Assembly: GCF_900111175.1 (NCBI RefSeq)
Contig: NZ_FOGI01000007.1
Coordinates: 186,001-250,000 of the forward strand
Length of the DNA: 64,000 nt
Direction of reading: 5' to 3'
Origin: Actinokineospora terrae
GTDB taxonomy: Bacteria > Actinomycetota > Actinomycetes > Mycobacteriales > Pseudonocardiaceae
The position numbers and the translations under genes were made by a program. Below, in pieces: positions 18,045-26,718 of this stretch. A model generated the notes under the pieces. That model had not been told where the DNA came from and did not search any database. It saw only the letters and a list, made by a program, of their open reading frames with translations. Every line of letters starts with the position of its first letter. Position 1 is the first letter of the stretch.

Positions 18045-20479
18045 TGACCGCGACCGCCGAACCCGAGGTCGGCAAGGCCAGGCTGCGCAAGGAGGACGCC
18101 AGGCTGGTCACCGGCCGCACCCGCTGGACCGACAACCTGACCGTGCCCGGCCTGCTGCACCTGGCCTTCCTGCGCAGCCCGGTCGCGCACGCCAGGATCA
18201 CCTCGATCGACGTCGAGGCGGCCAGGCGCAAACCCGGCGTCGTCGCCGTGTTCACCGGCGCCGACATCGCCGACGCCCAGGGCAGCCTGCCCTGCGCGTG
18301 GCCGGTGACCGCCGACCAGAAGGCCCCGCAGGCGCCGTCGCTGGCCGTCGACCAGGTCAACTTCGCCGGTGAGGCCGTCGCCGTCGTGGTCGCGCGCGGC
18401 AAGGCGCAGGCGCACGACGCGCTAGAGGCCATCGACGTCGACTACGACGAACTGCCCGTCGTGCTCGACCTGACCGCCGCGGTCGCCGACGACTCCCCCC
18501 TGGTGCACCCCGACCTGGGCACCAACTCCTCCGCGCACTGGGTGTTCGACTCGGCCGAGGCGGGCACCGGCGGCGACGTCGAGCAGGCGATCGCCGAGGC
18601 CGAGGTGCTCGTCGAGCGCACCTACCGCCAGCAGCGGCTCATCCCGGCGTTCATGGAACCGCGCTCGGTCCTGGTCGACCCCACCGGCGAGCAGACCACG
18701 GTGTGGTCGGCCACCCAGATCCCGCACATCCTGCGGCTGATGCTGGCGCTGACCACCGGCACCCCGGAGCACAAGCTGCGCGTCATCGCCCCGGATGTCG
18801 GCGGCGGCTTCGGCGGCAAGCTCCAGGTCACCCCGGAGGAGGTCGTCGCGCTGGTGGTGGCGACCAGGCTGGGCAAGCCGGTGAAGTGGACCGAGTCCCG
18901 CTCGGAGTCGCTGCTCTCGGCGCACCACGGCCGCGACCAGGTCCAGAAGCTCACCCTCGCCGCCCGCCGCGACGGCACCGTCACCGGGCTCAAGGTCGAG
19001 CTCCTGGCCGACATGGGCGCCTACCTGCGGCTGGTCAGCCCCGGCGTGCCGATCCTGGGCGCGTTCATGTTCAACGCCATCTACAAGTTCCCGGCCTACC
19101 GGTTCGCCTGCACCAACGTGTTCACCACCAAGACCCCGACCGACGCCTACCGCGGCGCGGGCAGGCCGGAGGCGACCTACGCCATCGAGCGGCTGATGGA
19201 CGAGCTGGCCGCCGAGCTCGGCCGCGACCCGATCGAGCTGCGCGAGCAGAACTGGATCAAGCACGACGAGTTCCCGTTCACCACCGTGTGCGGCCTGGAG
19301 TACGACACCGGCAACTACGAGGCCGCCACCGCCAGGGCCAAGGAGATGTTCGGCTACGACGAACTGCGCGCCGAGCAGCGGGAACGCCGGGAGCGCGGCG
19401 ACTCGGTGCAGCTGGGCATCGGCACCTCCACCTTCACCGAGATGTGCGGGCTAGCCCCGTCGCGGGTGCTCGGCTCGCTGTCCTACGGCGCGGGCGGCTG
19501 GGAGCACGCCGCGATCCGGATGCTGCCCAGCGGCAAGGTCGAGGTGGTCACCGGCTCGTCCGCGCACGGGCAGGGCCACGAGACCGCGTGGAGCCAGATC
19601 GTCGCCGACCAGCTCGGCGTGCCGTTCGAGGACGTCGAGGTGCTGCACGGCGACACCCAGTCCTCCCCGAGGGGCCTGGACACCTACGGCTCCCGCTCGC
19701 TGACCGTCGGCGCGATGGCGGTGCTCAAGGCGGGCGAGAAGGTCATCCGCAAGGCCCGCCGAATCGCCGCGCACATGATGGAGTGCGCCGAGGACGACCT
19801 CGAGTTCGCGGCGGGCAAGTTCACCGTCAAGGGCACCGAGCGGGCCACCGCGCTCACCGACGTGGCCCTCGCCGTCTTCGCCGCGCACGACCTGCCGGAC
19901 GGGGTCGAGCCGTCGCTGGACTCGGAGGCCACCTTCGACCCGGAGAACTTCTCCTTCCCGCACGGCACCCACCTGTGCGCGGTCGACGTCGACACCGAGA
20001 CCGGGTTCGTGAAGATCCGCAAGTACGTGTGCGTGGACGACGTCGGGGTGGTGGTCAACCCGATCATCGTCGAGGGCCAGGTCCACGGTGGACTCGCCCA
20101 GGGCCTCGCGCAGGCGCTCTACGAAGAGGCGGTGCACGACGAAAGCGGCACGCTGACAACGGGAACACTGGCCGACTACCTCATCCCGTCCGCCGTGGAC
20201 CTGCCGCACTTCGACACCGACCGCACCGAGACCCCCGCGACCAGCAACCAGCTCGGCGTCAAGGGAGTCGGCGAGGCGGGCACCATCGCCTCCACACCCG
20301 CGGTGGTCAACGCCGTCGTCGACGCGGTGCGCCACTTCGGCGTCAACGACATCCAGATGCCGTGCACGCCGATGCGCGTGTGGACGGCCATCAACGGCGG
20401 CCCGACGGACGCGGGCGGCCTGGGCAGCGAGGCGGGCGGCGGGCTCGGCTCGATCGACACCTCCGGAGGTGCGGCGTGA
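18044..20479 (+). CDS. Molybdopterin-binding large subunit (aldehyde oxidase/form II CODH type)
   Basis: An 811-residue catalytic subunit. The cofactor-contacting motif VGGGFGGK is near residue 252, the active-site loop reads AYRGAGR near 367, and the base glutamate region GVGEAG near 741. The AYRGAGR loop marks the form II/aldehyde-oxidase group; form I CO dehydrogenases have AYRCSFR. So CO oxidation is not assured and an aldehyde or N-heterocycle may be the substrate. The gene overlaps the medium subunit in GTGA. Confidence 0.92.
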   Translation: MTATAEPEVGKARLRKEDARLVTGRTRWTDNLTVPGLLHLAFLRSPVAHARITSIDVEAARRKPGVVAVFTGADIADAQGSLPCAWPVTADQKAPQAPSLAVDQVNFAGEAVAVVVARGKAQAHDALEAIDVDYDELPVVLDLTAAVADDSPLVHPDLGTNSSAHWVFDSAEAGTGGDVEQAIAEAEVLVERTYRQQRLIPAFMEPRSVLVDPTGEQTTVWSATQIPHILRLMLALTTGTPEHKLRVIAPDVGGGFGGKLQVTPEEVVALVVATRLGKPVKWTESRSESLLSAHHGRDQVQKLTLAARRDGTVTGLKVELLADMGAYLRLVSPGVPILGAFMFNAIYKFPAYRFACTNVFTTKTPTDAYRGAGRPEATYAIERLMDELAAELGRDPIELREQNWIKHDEFPFTTVCGLEYDTGNYEAATARAKEMFGYDELRAEQRERRERGDSVQLGIGTSTFTEMCGLAPSRVLGSLSYGAGGWEHAAIRMLPSGKVEVVTGSSAHGQGHETAWSQIVADQLGVPFEDVEVLHGDTQSSPRGLDTYGSRSLTVGAMAVLKAGEKVIRKARRIAAHMMECAEDDLEFAAGKFTVKGTERATALTDVALAVFAAHDLPDGVEPSLDSEATFDPENFSFPHGTHLCAVDVDTETGFVKIRKYVCVDDVGVVVNPIIVEGQVHGGLAQGLAQALYEEAVHDESGTLTTGTLADYLIPSAVDLPHFDTDRTETPATSNQLGVKGVGEAGTIASTPAVVNAVVDAVRHFGVNDIQMPCTPMRVWTAINGGPTDAGGLGSEAGGGLGSIDTSGGAA

Positions 20480-21330
20480 TCCCGGCCGCGTTCGACTACA
20501 CCGCTCCATCCACAGTGGACGAGGCGGTCCGCGCGCTCGCCGACGCGGGCGAGGAGGCGAAGGTCATCGCCGGTGGCCAGAGCCTGATCCCGGTGCTGCG
20601 CATGCGGTTGGCCGCACCGACCACCCTGGTCGACATCGGCCGCATACCGGAACTGCGCGGCATCCGCGACGAGGGCGACGCGCTGCTCATCGGCGCCACC
20701 ACCACGCACTACGAGGTCCAGCGCGACCCCTCGGTGCGCGAGCACGCGCTGCTGCTCAAGGCCGCCACCGACACCGTCGCCGACCCGCAGGTCCGCCACC
20801 GCGGCACCTTCGGCGGCGCCGTGGCCCACGCCGACCCGGCAGGCGACCTGCTTGCCCCGGTGCTGGCGCTGGACGCGGAACTGGTGCTGCACGGCCTGGA
20901 GGGGCCGCGCACGGTGGCCGCCGCCGACTTCTTCGTCGACTACTTCACCACCGCGCTGCGCCAGGACGAGATCCTGGTCGGGGTGCGGGTGCCCAAGCAC
21001 ACCGGCTGGGGCGCGCACTACGAGAAGTTCAGCCGGGTCGCCCAGGCGTGGTCCATCGTGGCCGTCGCCGCGGCGGTCCGGGTCGAGGGCGGCGTGATCG
21101 CCGAGGCCAGGGTCGGGCTCACCAACATGTCGTCGGTCCCGGTGCGCGCCCGCGCGGTCGAGTCGGCGCTCGTCGGCCAACCCGCCACCGCCGAGGCGAT
21201 CAGGGCGGCCGCGGCGCACGCCGCCGAGGGCACCAGCCCGACCGCGGACGGCAACGCCGACACCGCATACCGCCAACACCTGGCCCGGGTACTCACCTCG
21301 CGCGCCATCACCGCCGCCACCGGCGTCTAG
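20476..21330 (+). CDS. FAD-binding medium subunit (CoxM-like)
   Basis: A 284-residue flavin subunit that accepts electrons from the Fe-S subunit. FAD motifs AGGQSLIP (residues about 33-40) and RGTFGGAVAHADPAGD (about 110-125) are intact. GTG start in a GTGA overlap with the large subunit, with GGAGG at 20465-20469. Confidence 0.93.
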   Translation: MIPAAFDYTAPSTVDEAVRALADAGEEAKVIAGGQSLIPVLRMRLAAPTTLVDIGRIPELRGIRDEGDALLIGATTTHYEVQRDPSVREHALLLKAATDTVADPQVRHRGTFGGAVAHADPAGDLLAPVLALDAELVLHGLEGPRTVAAADFFVDYFTTALRQDEILVGVRVPKHTGWGAHYEKFSRVAQAWSIVAVAAAVRVEGGVIAEARVGLTNMSSVPVRARAVESALVGQPATAEAIRAAAAHAAEGTSPTADGNADTAYRQHLARVLTSRAITAATGV

Positions 21331-21343
21331 GAGGATCACGACA

Positions 21344-22237
21344 GTGCTGCTGGAGCACCGGTTCACCGTGCGGGCCCCGTTGTCGGAGGTCTGGGCGGCC
21401 CTGCTCGACCCGCACCTGGTGGCGCCCTGCATGCCGGGCGCCACCCTGACCGAGGTCATCGGCGACGCCTTCACCGGCACCGTCAAGGTCAAGGTCGGCC
21501 CCATCTCCCTGCTGTACCGGGGAAACGGGCAGTTCCTGGAACGCGACGAGCGGATGCGCAGGCTCGTCATCAAGGCCTCCGGCAAGGACTCCCGGGGCAA
21601 CGGCACCGCGGCGGCGACGGTCACCGTCACCCTCACCGACGAGGGCGACAGCACCAGCGGCACCGTCAACACCGACCTCGCGATCACCGGCAAACCGGCC
21701 CAGTTCGGCCGCGGCCTGATCGCCGAGGTGGGCGGCAAGATCCTCACGGTCTTCGCCAACTGCCTCGCCGACAAGCTCGCCGCACCCCCGCCCGCCGACG
21801 TACCCGCCCCGAGCGGGTCGGTCCAGGCCGGTTCCGCCACCGAGGGGTTGGCCGAACCGGACCGGACCGACCCGGCAGCCGAGGACACCCCGGCGGTCGG
21901 GCCACCCGACGGGCCCGCCGAGCCAGACACGCCCGACTCCGCAGGGGCACAGCCTGGCCCTGTTGAGCCGGTTCCGGCGCAGTCGGGCACTGCCGAGTCG
22001 AGTCCCGTGGAGGACTCGTCCGATTCCACGAGCGCCGCGGACACCGAGCCGGGTGGATCGGTGTCCGCGGGGGAGTCGCGGCGCGCGGGGGACCGGCCGC
22101 TGCGGGCCGTCCCGGAGGCGGAACCGGTCGACCTGCTGGAGTTGGCCGGGCCGTCGGTGGCCAAGCGGGCGGTCCCGGTGCTGGCCGCGGTGGTCGCGCT
22201 GGTGGTCGTCCTGCTGATCAGGAGGAGGTGGCGCTGA
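21344..22237 (+). CDS. CoxG-like SRPBCC protein with C-terminal membrane anchor
   Basis: A 297-residue protein. Residues 1-150 form an SRPBCC/CoxG lipid-binding fold (FTVRAPLSEVWAALLDPHLV, CMPGATLTE). A long Pro/Glu/Ser/Asp-rich linker follows (about 155-260). The C-terminus is a membrane helix (about 270-291) ending RRRWR. CoxG family members tether CO-dehydrogenase-type enzymes to the membrane. GTG start with AGGAGG at 21329-21334, overlapping the end of the coxM gene, so it belongs to the same operon. Confidence 0.88.
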   Translation: MLLEHRFTVRAPLSEVWAALLDPHLVAPCMPGATLTEVIGDAFTGTVKVKVGPISLLYRGNGQFLERDERMRRLVIKASGKDSRGNGTAAATVTVTLTDEGDSTSGTVNTDLAITGKPAQFGRGLIAEVGGKILTVFANCLADKLAAPPPADVPAPSGSVQAGSATEGLAEPDRTDPAAEDTPAVGPPDGPAEPDTPDSAGAQPGPVEPVPAQSGTAESSPVEDSSDSTSAADTEPGGSVSAGESRRAGDRPLRAVPEAEPVDLLELAGPSVAKRAVPVLAAVVALVVVLLIRRRWR

Positions 22238-22335
22238 GGTCCGAGTGGGCGGCTCCCCTCCGGGTCGGGCGGCTGACCGGGGGCCACTAGGGTTGGGTCG
22301 CAGCGACCGCTGCGGGTTGGGCCTGGTCAACGGGA

Positions 22336-23280
22336 GTGCGTGTGCGGGACATCGCCTTGTTCGGTGGGAGTGCGCATCCGGAGCTGTCGGCGGAGATCTC
22401 CGAACACCTCGGGGTACCGCTGCACCCGGTGCGGGTCCAGCGGTTCGCCAACGACTGCCTGGAAGTGCAGCTGCAGGCCAACTGCCGCGAGCGCGACGTC
22501 TACCTCATCCAGCCGCTGGTCCAGCCGGTCCAGGAGAACCTGGTCGAGCTGCTGCTGATGATCGACGCGGCGCGCGGGGCGTCGGCGCGGCGGATCACCG
22601 TGGTGATGCCGCACTACGCCTACGCGCGGTCGGACAAGAAGGACGCGCCGCGCATCTCCATCGGCGGCAGGCTGGTCGCCGACCTGATGGTCGCCGCCGG
22701 GGCCGACCGGGTGCTCACGATGACCCTGCACTCGCCGCAGGTGCACGGGTTCTTCAGCGTCCCCGTCGACCACCTGCACGCGCTGCGCGAACTGGCGGGC
22801 CACTTCCGCAACCTCGACCTGTCGAACACCACCGTCGTCTCGCCGGACCTGGGCAACGCCAAGGAAGCGGCCCGGTTCGCCCGGCTGCTCGGCGTGCCGG
22901 TGGCCGCGGGCGCCAAGCAGCGCTTCGCCGACGACCGGGTGGCGATCTCCTCGGTGATCGGCGACGTCGACGACCGCGACATCATCGTGCTCGACGACGA
23001 GATCGCCAAGGGCAGCACGGTGATCGAGCTGCTCGCCCGGCTGCGCGAGCACAACGTGCGGTCGGTGCGGGTGGCCTGCACGCACGGGCTGTTCGCCTCC
23101 GGCGCGCTCAAGCGCATCGGCGACCAGTCGGAGGTCGTCGAGATCGTCTGCACCAACACGGTGCCGATCCACGAGCGGTCTGAGAAGCTGACCGTGCTGT
23201 CGATCGCGCCCGCGTTGGCCGAGGCGGTGCGGCGCATCCACAACGGCGAGTCGGTCAGCGCGCTGTTCGATGCCCCGTGA
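22336..23280 (+). CDS. Ribose-phosphate pyrophosphokinase-like protein
   Basis: A 314-residue class I PRPP synthetase homologue (ATP + ribose 5-phosphate to PRPP + AMP). Recognisable: LFGGSAHPELSAEI, RFANDCLEVQL, VMPHYAYARSDKK, RISIGGRLVADLM and LHSPQVHGFF. The PRPP loop is divergent: VLDDEIAKGSTV in place of the usual VDDMIDTAGT pattern, and TLHS stands where most have DLHA/DLHS. It may be a second or specialised Prs rather than the housekeeping one. GTG 22336 or, with better RBS spacing, GTG 22342. Its stop overlaps the capA start in GTGA. Confidence 0.85.
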   Translation: MRVRDIALFGGSAHPELSAEISEHLGVPLHPVRVQRFANDCLEVQLQANCRERDVYLIQPLVQPVQENLVELLLMIDAARGASARRITVVMPHYAYARSDKKDAPRISIGGRLVADLMVAAGADRVLTMTLHSPQVHGFFSVPVDHLHALRELAGHFRNLDLSNTTVVSPDLGNAKEAARFARLLGVPVAAGAKQRFADDRVAISSVIGDVDDRDIIVLDDEIAKGSTVIELLARLREHNVRSVRVACTHGLFASGALKRIGDQSEVVEIVCTNTVPIHERSEKLTVLSIAPALAEAVRRIHNGESVSALFDAP

Positions 23281-24404
23281 GGTGGTTGCCTGCTGTCGCG
23301 AGCGTCCTGCTCGTGGCCGCGTGCAGCGGTGACCCCACCGTCGGCGAGGTGCCGGACGACCCGCAGGCGACCACGACCGCGCCACCGAGCGCGACCCCGC
23401 CGTCGACCCCGGGTTTCACCCTGATCGCGGGCGGCGATGTCCTGATCCACCCGGCGCTCACCGAGCAGGCCACCGCTGATGGCGGCGGCAAGCGGGACTA
23501 CACGCAGCTGCTCGCCGGGATCAAGCCCGCCATCGAGGCAGCCGACGTCGCGGTGTGCCACCTGGAGGTGCCGATCGCCGGGCCGGACGGGCCGTTCCGG
23601 GGCTACCCGAAGTTCAGCGCGCCACCGGAGATCGTCACCGCGCTGGCCGCCACCGGGTTCGACACCTGCTCGACCGCGTCGAACCACACCCTCGACCAGG
23701 GCCCGACCGGCGTGATCGGCACCCTCGACGCCCTCGACGCCGCCAAGATCACCCACACCGGCGCCGCCCGCACCGCCGACGAGGCCGCCCGCCCGCTCAT
23801 CCGCGACGTCGCCGGCGTGAAGGTCGGCTTCCTGTCGTTCACCTTCGGTCTCAACCAGGGCACCGCCCGACCGGCGGGCTCCCCGTGGATGACCAACATC
23901 CTCAGCCCGGAAGCGGTGCGCGCGGGCGCCCGCGCGGCCAAGTCGGCCGGCGCGGAGGTCGTGGTCGCCAGCCTGCACTGGGGCATCGAGGGCAAGCACG
24001 ACCCCAGCCCCGACCAGCTGCGCATCGCCAAGGCCGTCCTCGCCGACCCCGCCGTCGACCTGATCATCGGCCACCACGCCCACGTCGTGCAGCCCTTCGA
24101 GCGCATCGACGGCAAGTGGGTCACCTACGGCCTCGGCAACATGGTCGCCAAGCACGAGGAACCCAAGGGCCCCACCGAGGAAGGCGTCCTGGCCCGCTTC
24201 CACTTCACCAAATCCGGCCCCACCTGGACCGTCGACCGCGCCGAGTACCTCCCCCTGCTCACCGACCTCGGCCCACCCATCCGCCTCCGCGACCTGACCT
24301 CCGACCCCGCGGCCCCCGCCACCCGCAAATCCCAAGCCCTCACCCGCACCGACCAGGCAGTCCTCAGCCGCTCAGCCGCCACCGCAGGCCTCACCCGCCC
24401 CTGA
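23277..24404 (+). CDS. CapA-family lipoprotein (metallophosphatase-like)
   Basis: A 375-residue lipoprotein with lipobox VAAC (C16). The CapA/PgsA calcineurin-like domain shows IAGGDVLIHP, HLEVPIAG, TASNHTLDQG, VVASLHWG and IIGHHAHVVQP. In poly-gamma-glutamate producers CapA is part of the polymer machinery, but most lone copies, as here, have no assigned substrate. The last 40 residues are Pro/Arg-rich. Translationally coupled to prs. Confidence 0.88.
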   Translation: MRWLPAVASVLLVAACSGDPTVGEVPDDPQATTTAPPSATPPSTPGFTLIAGGDVLIHPALTEQATADGGGKRDYTQLLAGIKPAIEAADVAVCHLEVPIAGPDGPFRGYPKFSAPPEIVTALAATGFDTCSTASNHTLDQGPTGVIGTLDALDAAKITHTGAARTADEAARPLIRDVAGVKVGFLSFTFGLNQGTARPAGSPWMTNILSPEAVRAGARAAKSAGAEVVVASLHWGIEGKHDPSPDQLRIAKAVLADPAVDLIIGHHAHVVQPFERIDGKWVTYGLGNMVAKHEEPKGPTEEGVLARFHFTKSGPTWTVDRAEYLPLLTDLGPPIRLRDLTSDPAAPATRKSQALTRTDQAVLSRSAATAGLTRP

Positions 24405-24406
24405 AC

Positions 24407-24716
24407 TTCACCCGTTCCAGCGACAGAAGTTATCCACATCTGAATCTTCGGCGGGCTGTTTCAAGATCGTCTGTCGGTGGGTGCCGATAGACTGGCACTG
24501 GGACGCCCCCCGGTGTGGGTGGGGGCTGGGCAGGGTCGGGACCGCGTGCGCGCGAGGCGGCTGGGGTGGGGTAAGAGGGCTTGCGCGGTGCGGGGGTGCT
24601 GGGAGCGGTCCTGTTGGTGCTAGGGGTCTTTGGCGGGCCTGTGTGACCTTCTTGGTTGCTAGGGCGGGAAACGATGGCGGGCAGGCACGAGGGAGCCGAG
24701 AGCCGAGTTCGGCCTA
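24407..24716 (-). repeat. Long intergenic element, copy A (inverted relative to copy B)
   Basis: Begins at the menC stop codon (24714-24716) with CCGCTAG...CTCTCGGCTCCC and ends 3 nt from the capA stop. The stretch 24407-24556 is about 90% identical by hand to the reverse complement of 41733-41883. It includes GTTATCCACATCTG, with a perfect TTATCCACA 9-mer at 24430-24438, and CCGATAGACTGGCAC. The middle (about 24557-24690) differs from copy B. No plausible gene is inside. Confidence 0.7.
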
Positions 24717-25688
24717 GCGGTGGCCGCTGAGGGCGGTGACGCGGCCGAGGCGGGAGAGCCAGCGGTCGCGGGTTCGGGGGTCGGCTTCGGTGAGGGCGTC
24801 TGGGGCTGGGGCGGTGCGGGGGACTGGGAGCCAGCCGTTGGTGGGGCGGAGGGGGTGGGTTACCGCGTCGGTCTTCAGTAGCGACAGGGTGCCTAGGCCG
24901 CAGGCGTAGTCGAGGGTGGGGAGAGCAGCGGCGAGGGCCAAGCCTGCGGCAAGGCCGATGCTGGTTTCCAAGGCAGACGAGACCACGCAAGGTAGGCCTG
25001 CCGATTCCGCTACGGCGAGGGCTCGGCGGACGCCTCCCAGTGGGGCGACTTTCAGGACCGCGATGTCAGCCGCACCGGCGACCGCGACGCGCAGAGGGTC
25101 TTCCGCGCGGCGGATCGACTCGTCAGCGGCGATGCGGACGTTCACGCGGCGGCGGACGGCGGCGAGTTCCTCGATGGTGCGGCAGGGCTGTTCGACGTAC
25201 TCCAGCCCGCCCGCGGCCCGGTCGAGCGCGGTGATGGCGGCGACCGCCCGGTCCACGTCCCAGGCGCCGTTCGCGTCGACCCGGACCTGGCCGGACGGGC
25301 CGAGCGCGTCCCGGACGGCGGCTACCCGGTCGACGTCCTGGCCCAGGGTGGAGCCCGGGTCGGCGACCTTGACCTTCGCGGTGCCGCAGCCGGACTCGCG
25401 CACGATCTCGAAGGCGCGTTCCGGGGACACCACCGGCACGGTCGCGTTCACCGGGATCCGGTCGCGCACCGGCGCGGGCCAGCCGTGTTCCGCCGCTTCC
25501 AGCGCGCTGGTGAGCCACGGCACGGCCTCGGTGTCGGTGTAGTCCGCGAACGGGCAGAACTCGCCCCAGCCCGCGTCCCCCCGCAGCAGCAGCCCCTCGC
25601 GCACCGTGATGCCGCGGAACGAGGTGTGCATCGGGATGGCGTAGACCCGCGTCTGCTCTGCGAACACCGGTGCATCGTCGCAGATCAC
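24714..25688 (-). CDS. menC: o-Succinylbenzoate synthase
   Basis: A 324-residue enolase-superfamily enzyme that dehydrates SHCHC to o-succinylbenzoate in menaquinone synthesis. Seen: catalytic lysines in TAKVKVAD, metal ligands in RVDANGAWD, EYVEQPC and IAADES, and the second lysine in AVLKVAPLGG. Start GTG 25688, 44 bp from the divergent serine hydrolase gene. No other men gene lies within the window. The stop codon is also the edge of repeat element copy A. Confidence 0.92.
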   Translation of the reverse strand: MICDDAPVFAEQTRVYAIPMHTSFRGITVREGLLLRGDAGWGEFCPFADYTDTEAVPWLTSALEAAEHGWPAPVRDRIPVNATVPVVSPERAFEIVRESGCGTAKVKVADPGSTLGQDVDRVAAVRDALGPSGQVRVDANGAWDVDRAVAAITALDRAAGGLEYVEQPCRTIEELAAVRRRVNVRIAADESIRRAEDPLRVAVAGAADIAVLKVAPLGGVRRALAVAESAGLPCVVSSALETSIGLAAGLALAAALPTLDYACGLGTLSLLKTDAVTHPLRPTNGWLPVPRTAPAPDALTEADPRTRDRWLSRLGRVTALSGHR

Positions 25689-25732
25689 CGGGGCAGGCCG
25701 CTGGCCGGAGCGCGGACCGTAGGGTGGTGGCC

Positions 25733-26539
25733 ATGCGCAGCTTGGACGTGGTGGCCGGGTGGCCGGTGGACAACGCCGCCGCCGCGGTGGTGTCGGCCGA
25801 CGGGGTGGTGCTGGGCAGCACCGGTGACCAGGGCCGCCGGTTCCCGCTCGCCTCGGTCACCAAGCCGTTGGCGGCGTACGCGGTGCTAGTCGCCGTCGAG
25901 GAGGGCGCCCTGGAGTGGGACCAGCCCGCGGGCCCCGCGACCGTGCGGCACCTGGTGGCGCACACCTCGGGCCTTGCCTTCGACTCCACCACCCAGCAGG
26001 CCGAGCCGGGCACCCGCCGCATCTACTCCAACACCGGCTTCGACGTGCTCGCCGAGGCCGTGCACCAGGCCACCGGCATCCCGTTCGGCCGCTACCTCAC
26101 CGAGGCCGTCTTCGAGCCGCTGGGCATGGTGGACTCCGAGCTCCAGGGTCCTGCCGGGTCCGGGGCCGTCTCCACCTGCGCGGACCTCACCAGGTTCGCC
26201 GCCGAACTCCAGGCCCCGACCCTGCTCGCCCGGGAGACGCTCGCCGACGCCACGACCGTCGCCTTCCCCGGCCTCAACGGCGTGCTCCCGGGCTACGGCA
26301 TGCAGAAGCCCAACGACTGGGGCCTCGGCTTCGAGCTGCGCGACGGCAAGAGCCCGCACTGGACCGGGCAGCGCAGTTCGCCGCGCACGTTCGGCCACTT
26401 CGGCCAGTCCGGCACGTTCCTGTGGGTCGACCCGGACGCCGGGGCGGCGTCCGTCGCGCTGACCGACCGCCCCTTCGGCGAGTGGGCCATCCAGTCGTGG
26501 CCCCCCTTCACCGACGGCGTACTCGCCGAGCTGGCCTAG
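25733..26539 (+). CDS. Beta-lactamase-family serine hydrolase
   Basis: A 268-residue class C beta-lactamase/esterase-fold protein. The active-site SxxK is SVTK (about residue 43) and the YxN motif is YSNTG (about 101). A C-terminal HFGQSGTFLW takes the position of the HxG/KTG motif. No signal peptide is seen, so an esterase or peptidase in the cytoplasm is more likely than resistance. ATG 25733; its end overlaps the convergent 60-residue gene by 4 nt. Confidence 0.85.
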   Translation: MRSLDVVAGWPVDNAAAAVVSADGVVLGSTGDQGRRFPLASVTKPLAAYAVLVAVEEGALEWDQPAGPATVRHLVAHTSGLAFDSTTQQAEPGTRRIYSNTGFDVLAEAVHQATGIPFGRYLTEAVFEPLGMVDSELQGPAGSGAVSTCADLTRFAAELQAPTLLARETLADATTVAFPGLNGVLPGYGMQKPNDWGLGFELRDGKSPHWTGQRSSPRTFGHFGQSGTFLWVDPDAGAASVALTDRPFGEWAIQSWPPFTDGVLAELA

Positions 26540-26718
26540 TTCGGCAGCTTCGGCTCGTCGTCCTCCTCCGGTGGCACGTCGAGCACCTGCTCGTCCTCCA
26601 GCTCGGTGGCGGCGTCCCGCGCCTCGTCGACCTTCTTGCGGGACCGGTCCAGCAGCGTCGGATCAGGTTTGGCGTTCACCGCCTGCGGGTGCCCACCGGC
26701 GCCGCGCCGGAAACTCAC
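26536..26718 (-). CDS. Small acidic protein coupled to XPB helicase
   Basis: A 60-residue soluble, highly charged protein. A helical middle (LLDRSRKKVDEARDAATELE) leads to an acidic tail (DVPPEEDDEPKLPN). The GTG start overlaps the XPB helicase stop in GTGA, so it is translated with the helicase. No known domain; a helicase partner is possible (inference). Confidence 0.65.
   Translation of the reverse strand: MSFRRGAGGHPQAVNAKPDPTLLDRSRKKVDEARDAATELEDEQVLDVPPEEDDEPKLPN

Noticed and set aside
18044..20479. Form I carbon monoxide dehydrogenase
   Set aside because: The active loop is AYRGAGR, not the AYRCSFR that carries the copper-binding cysteine.
24430..24438. Replication origin suggested by a DnaA box
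   Set aside because: A single box per element, with no AT-rich unwinding region and no dnaA or dnaN nearby.
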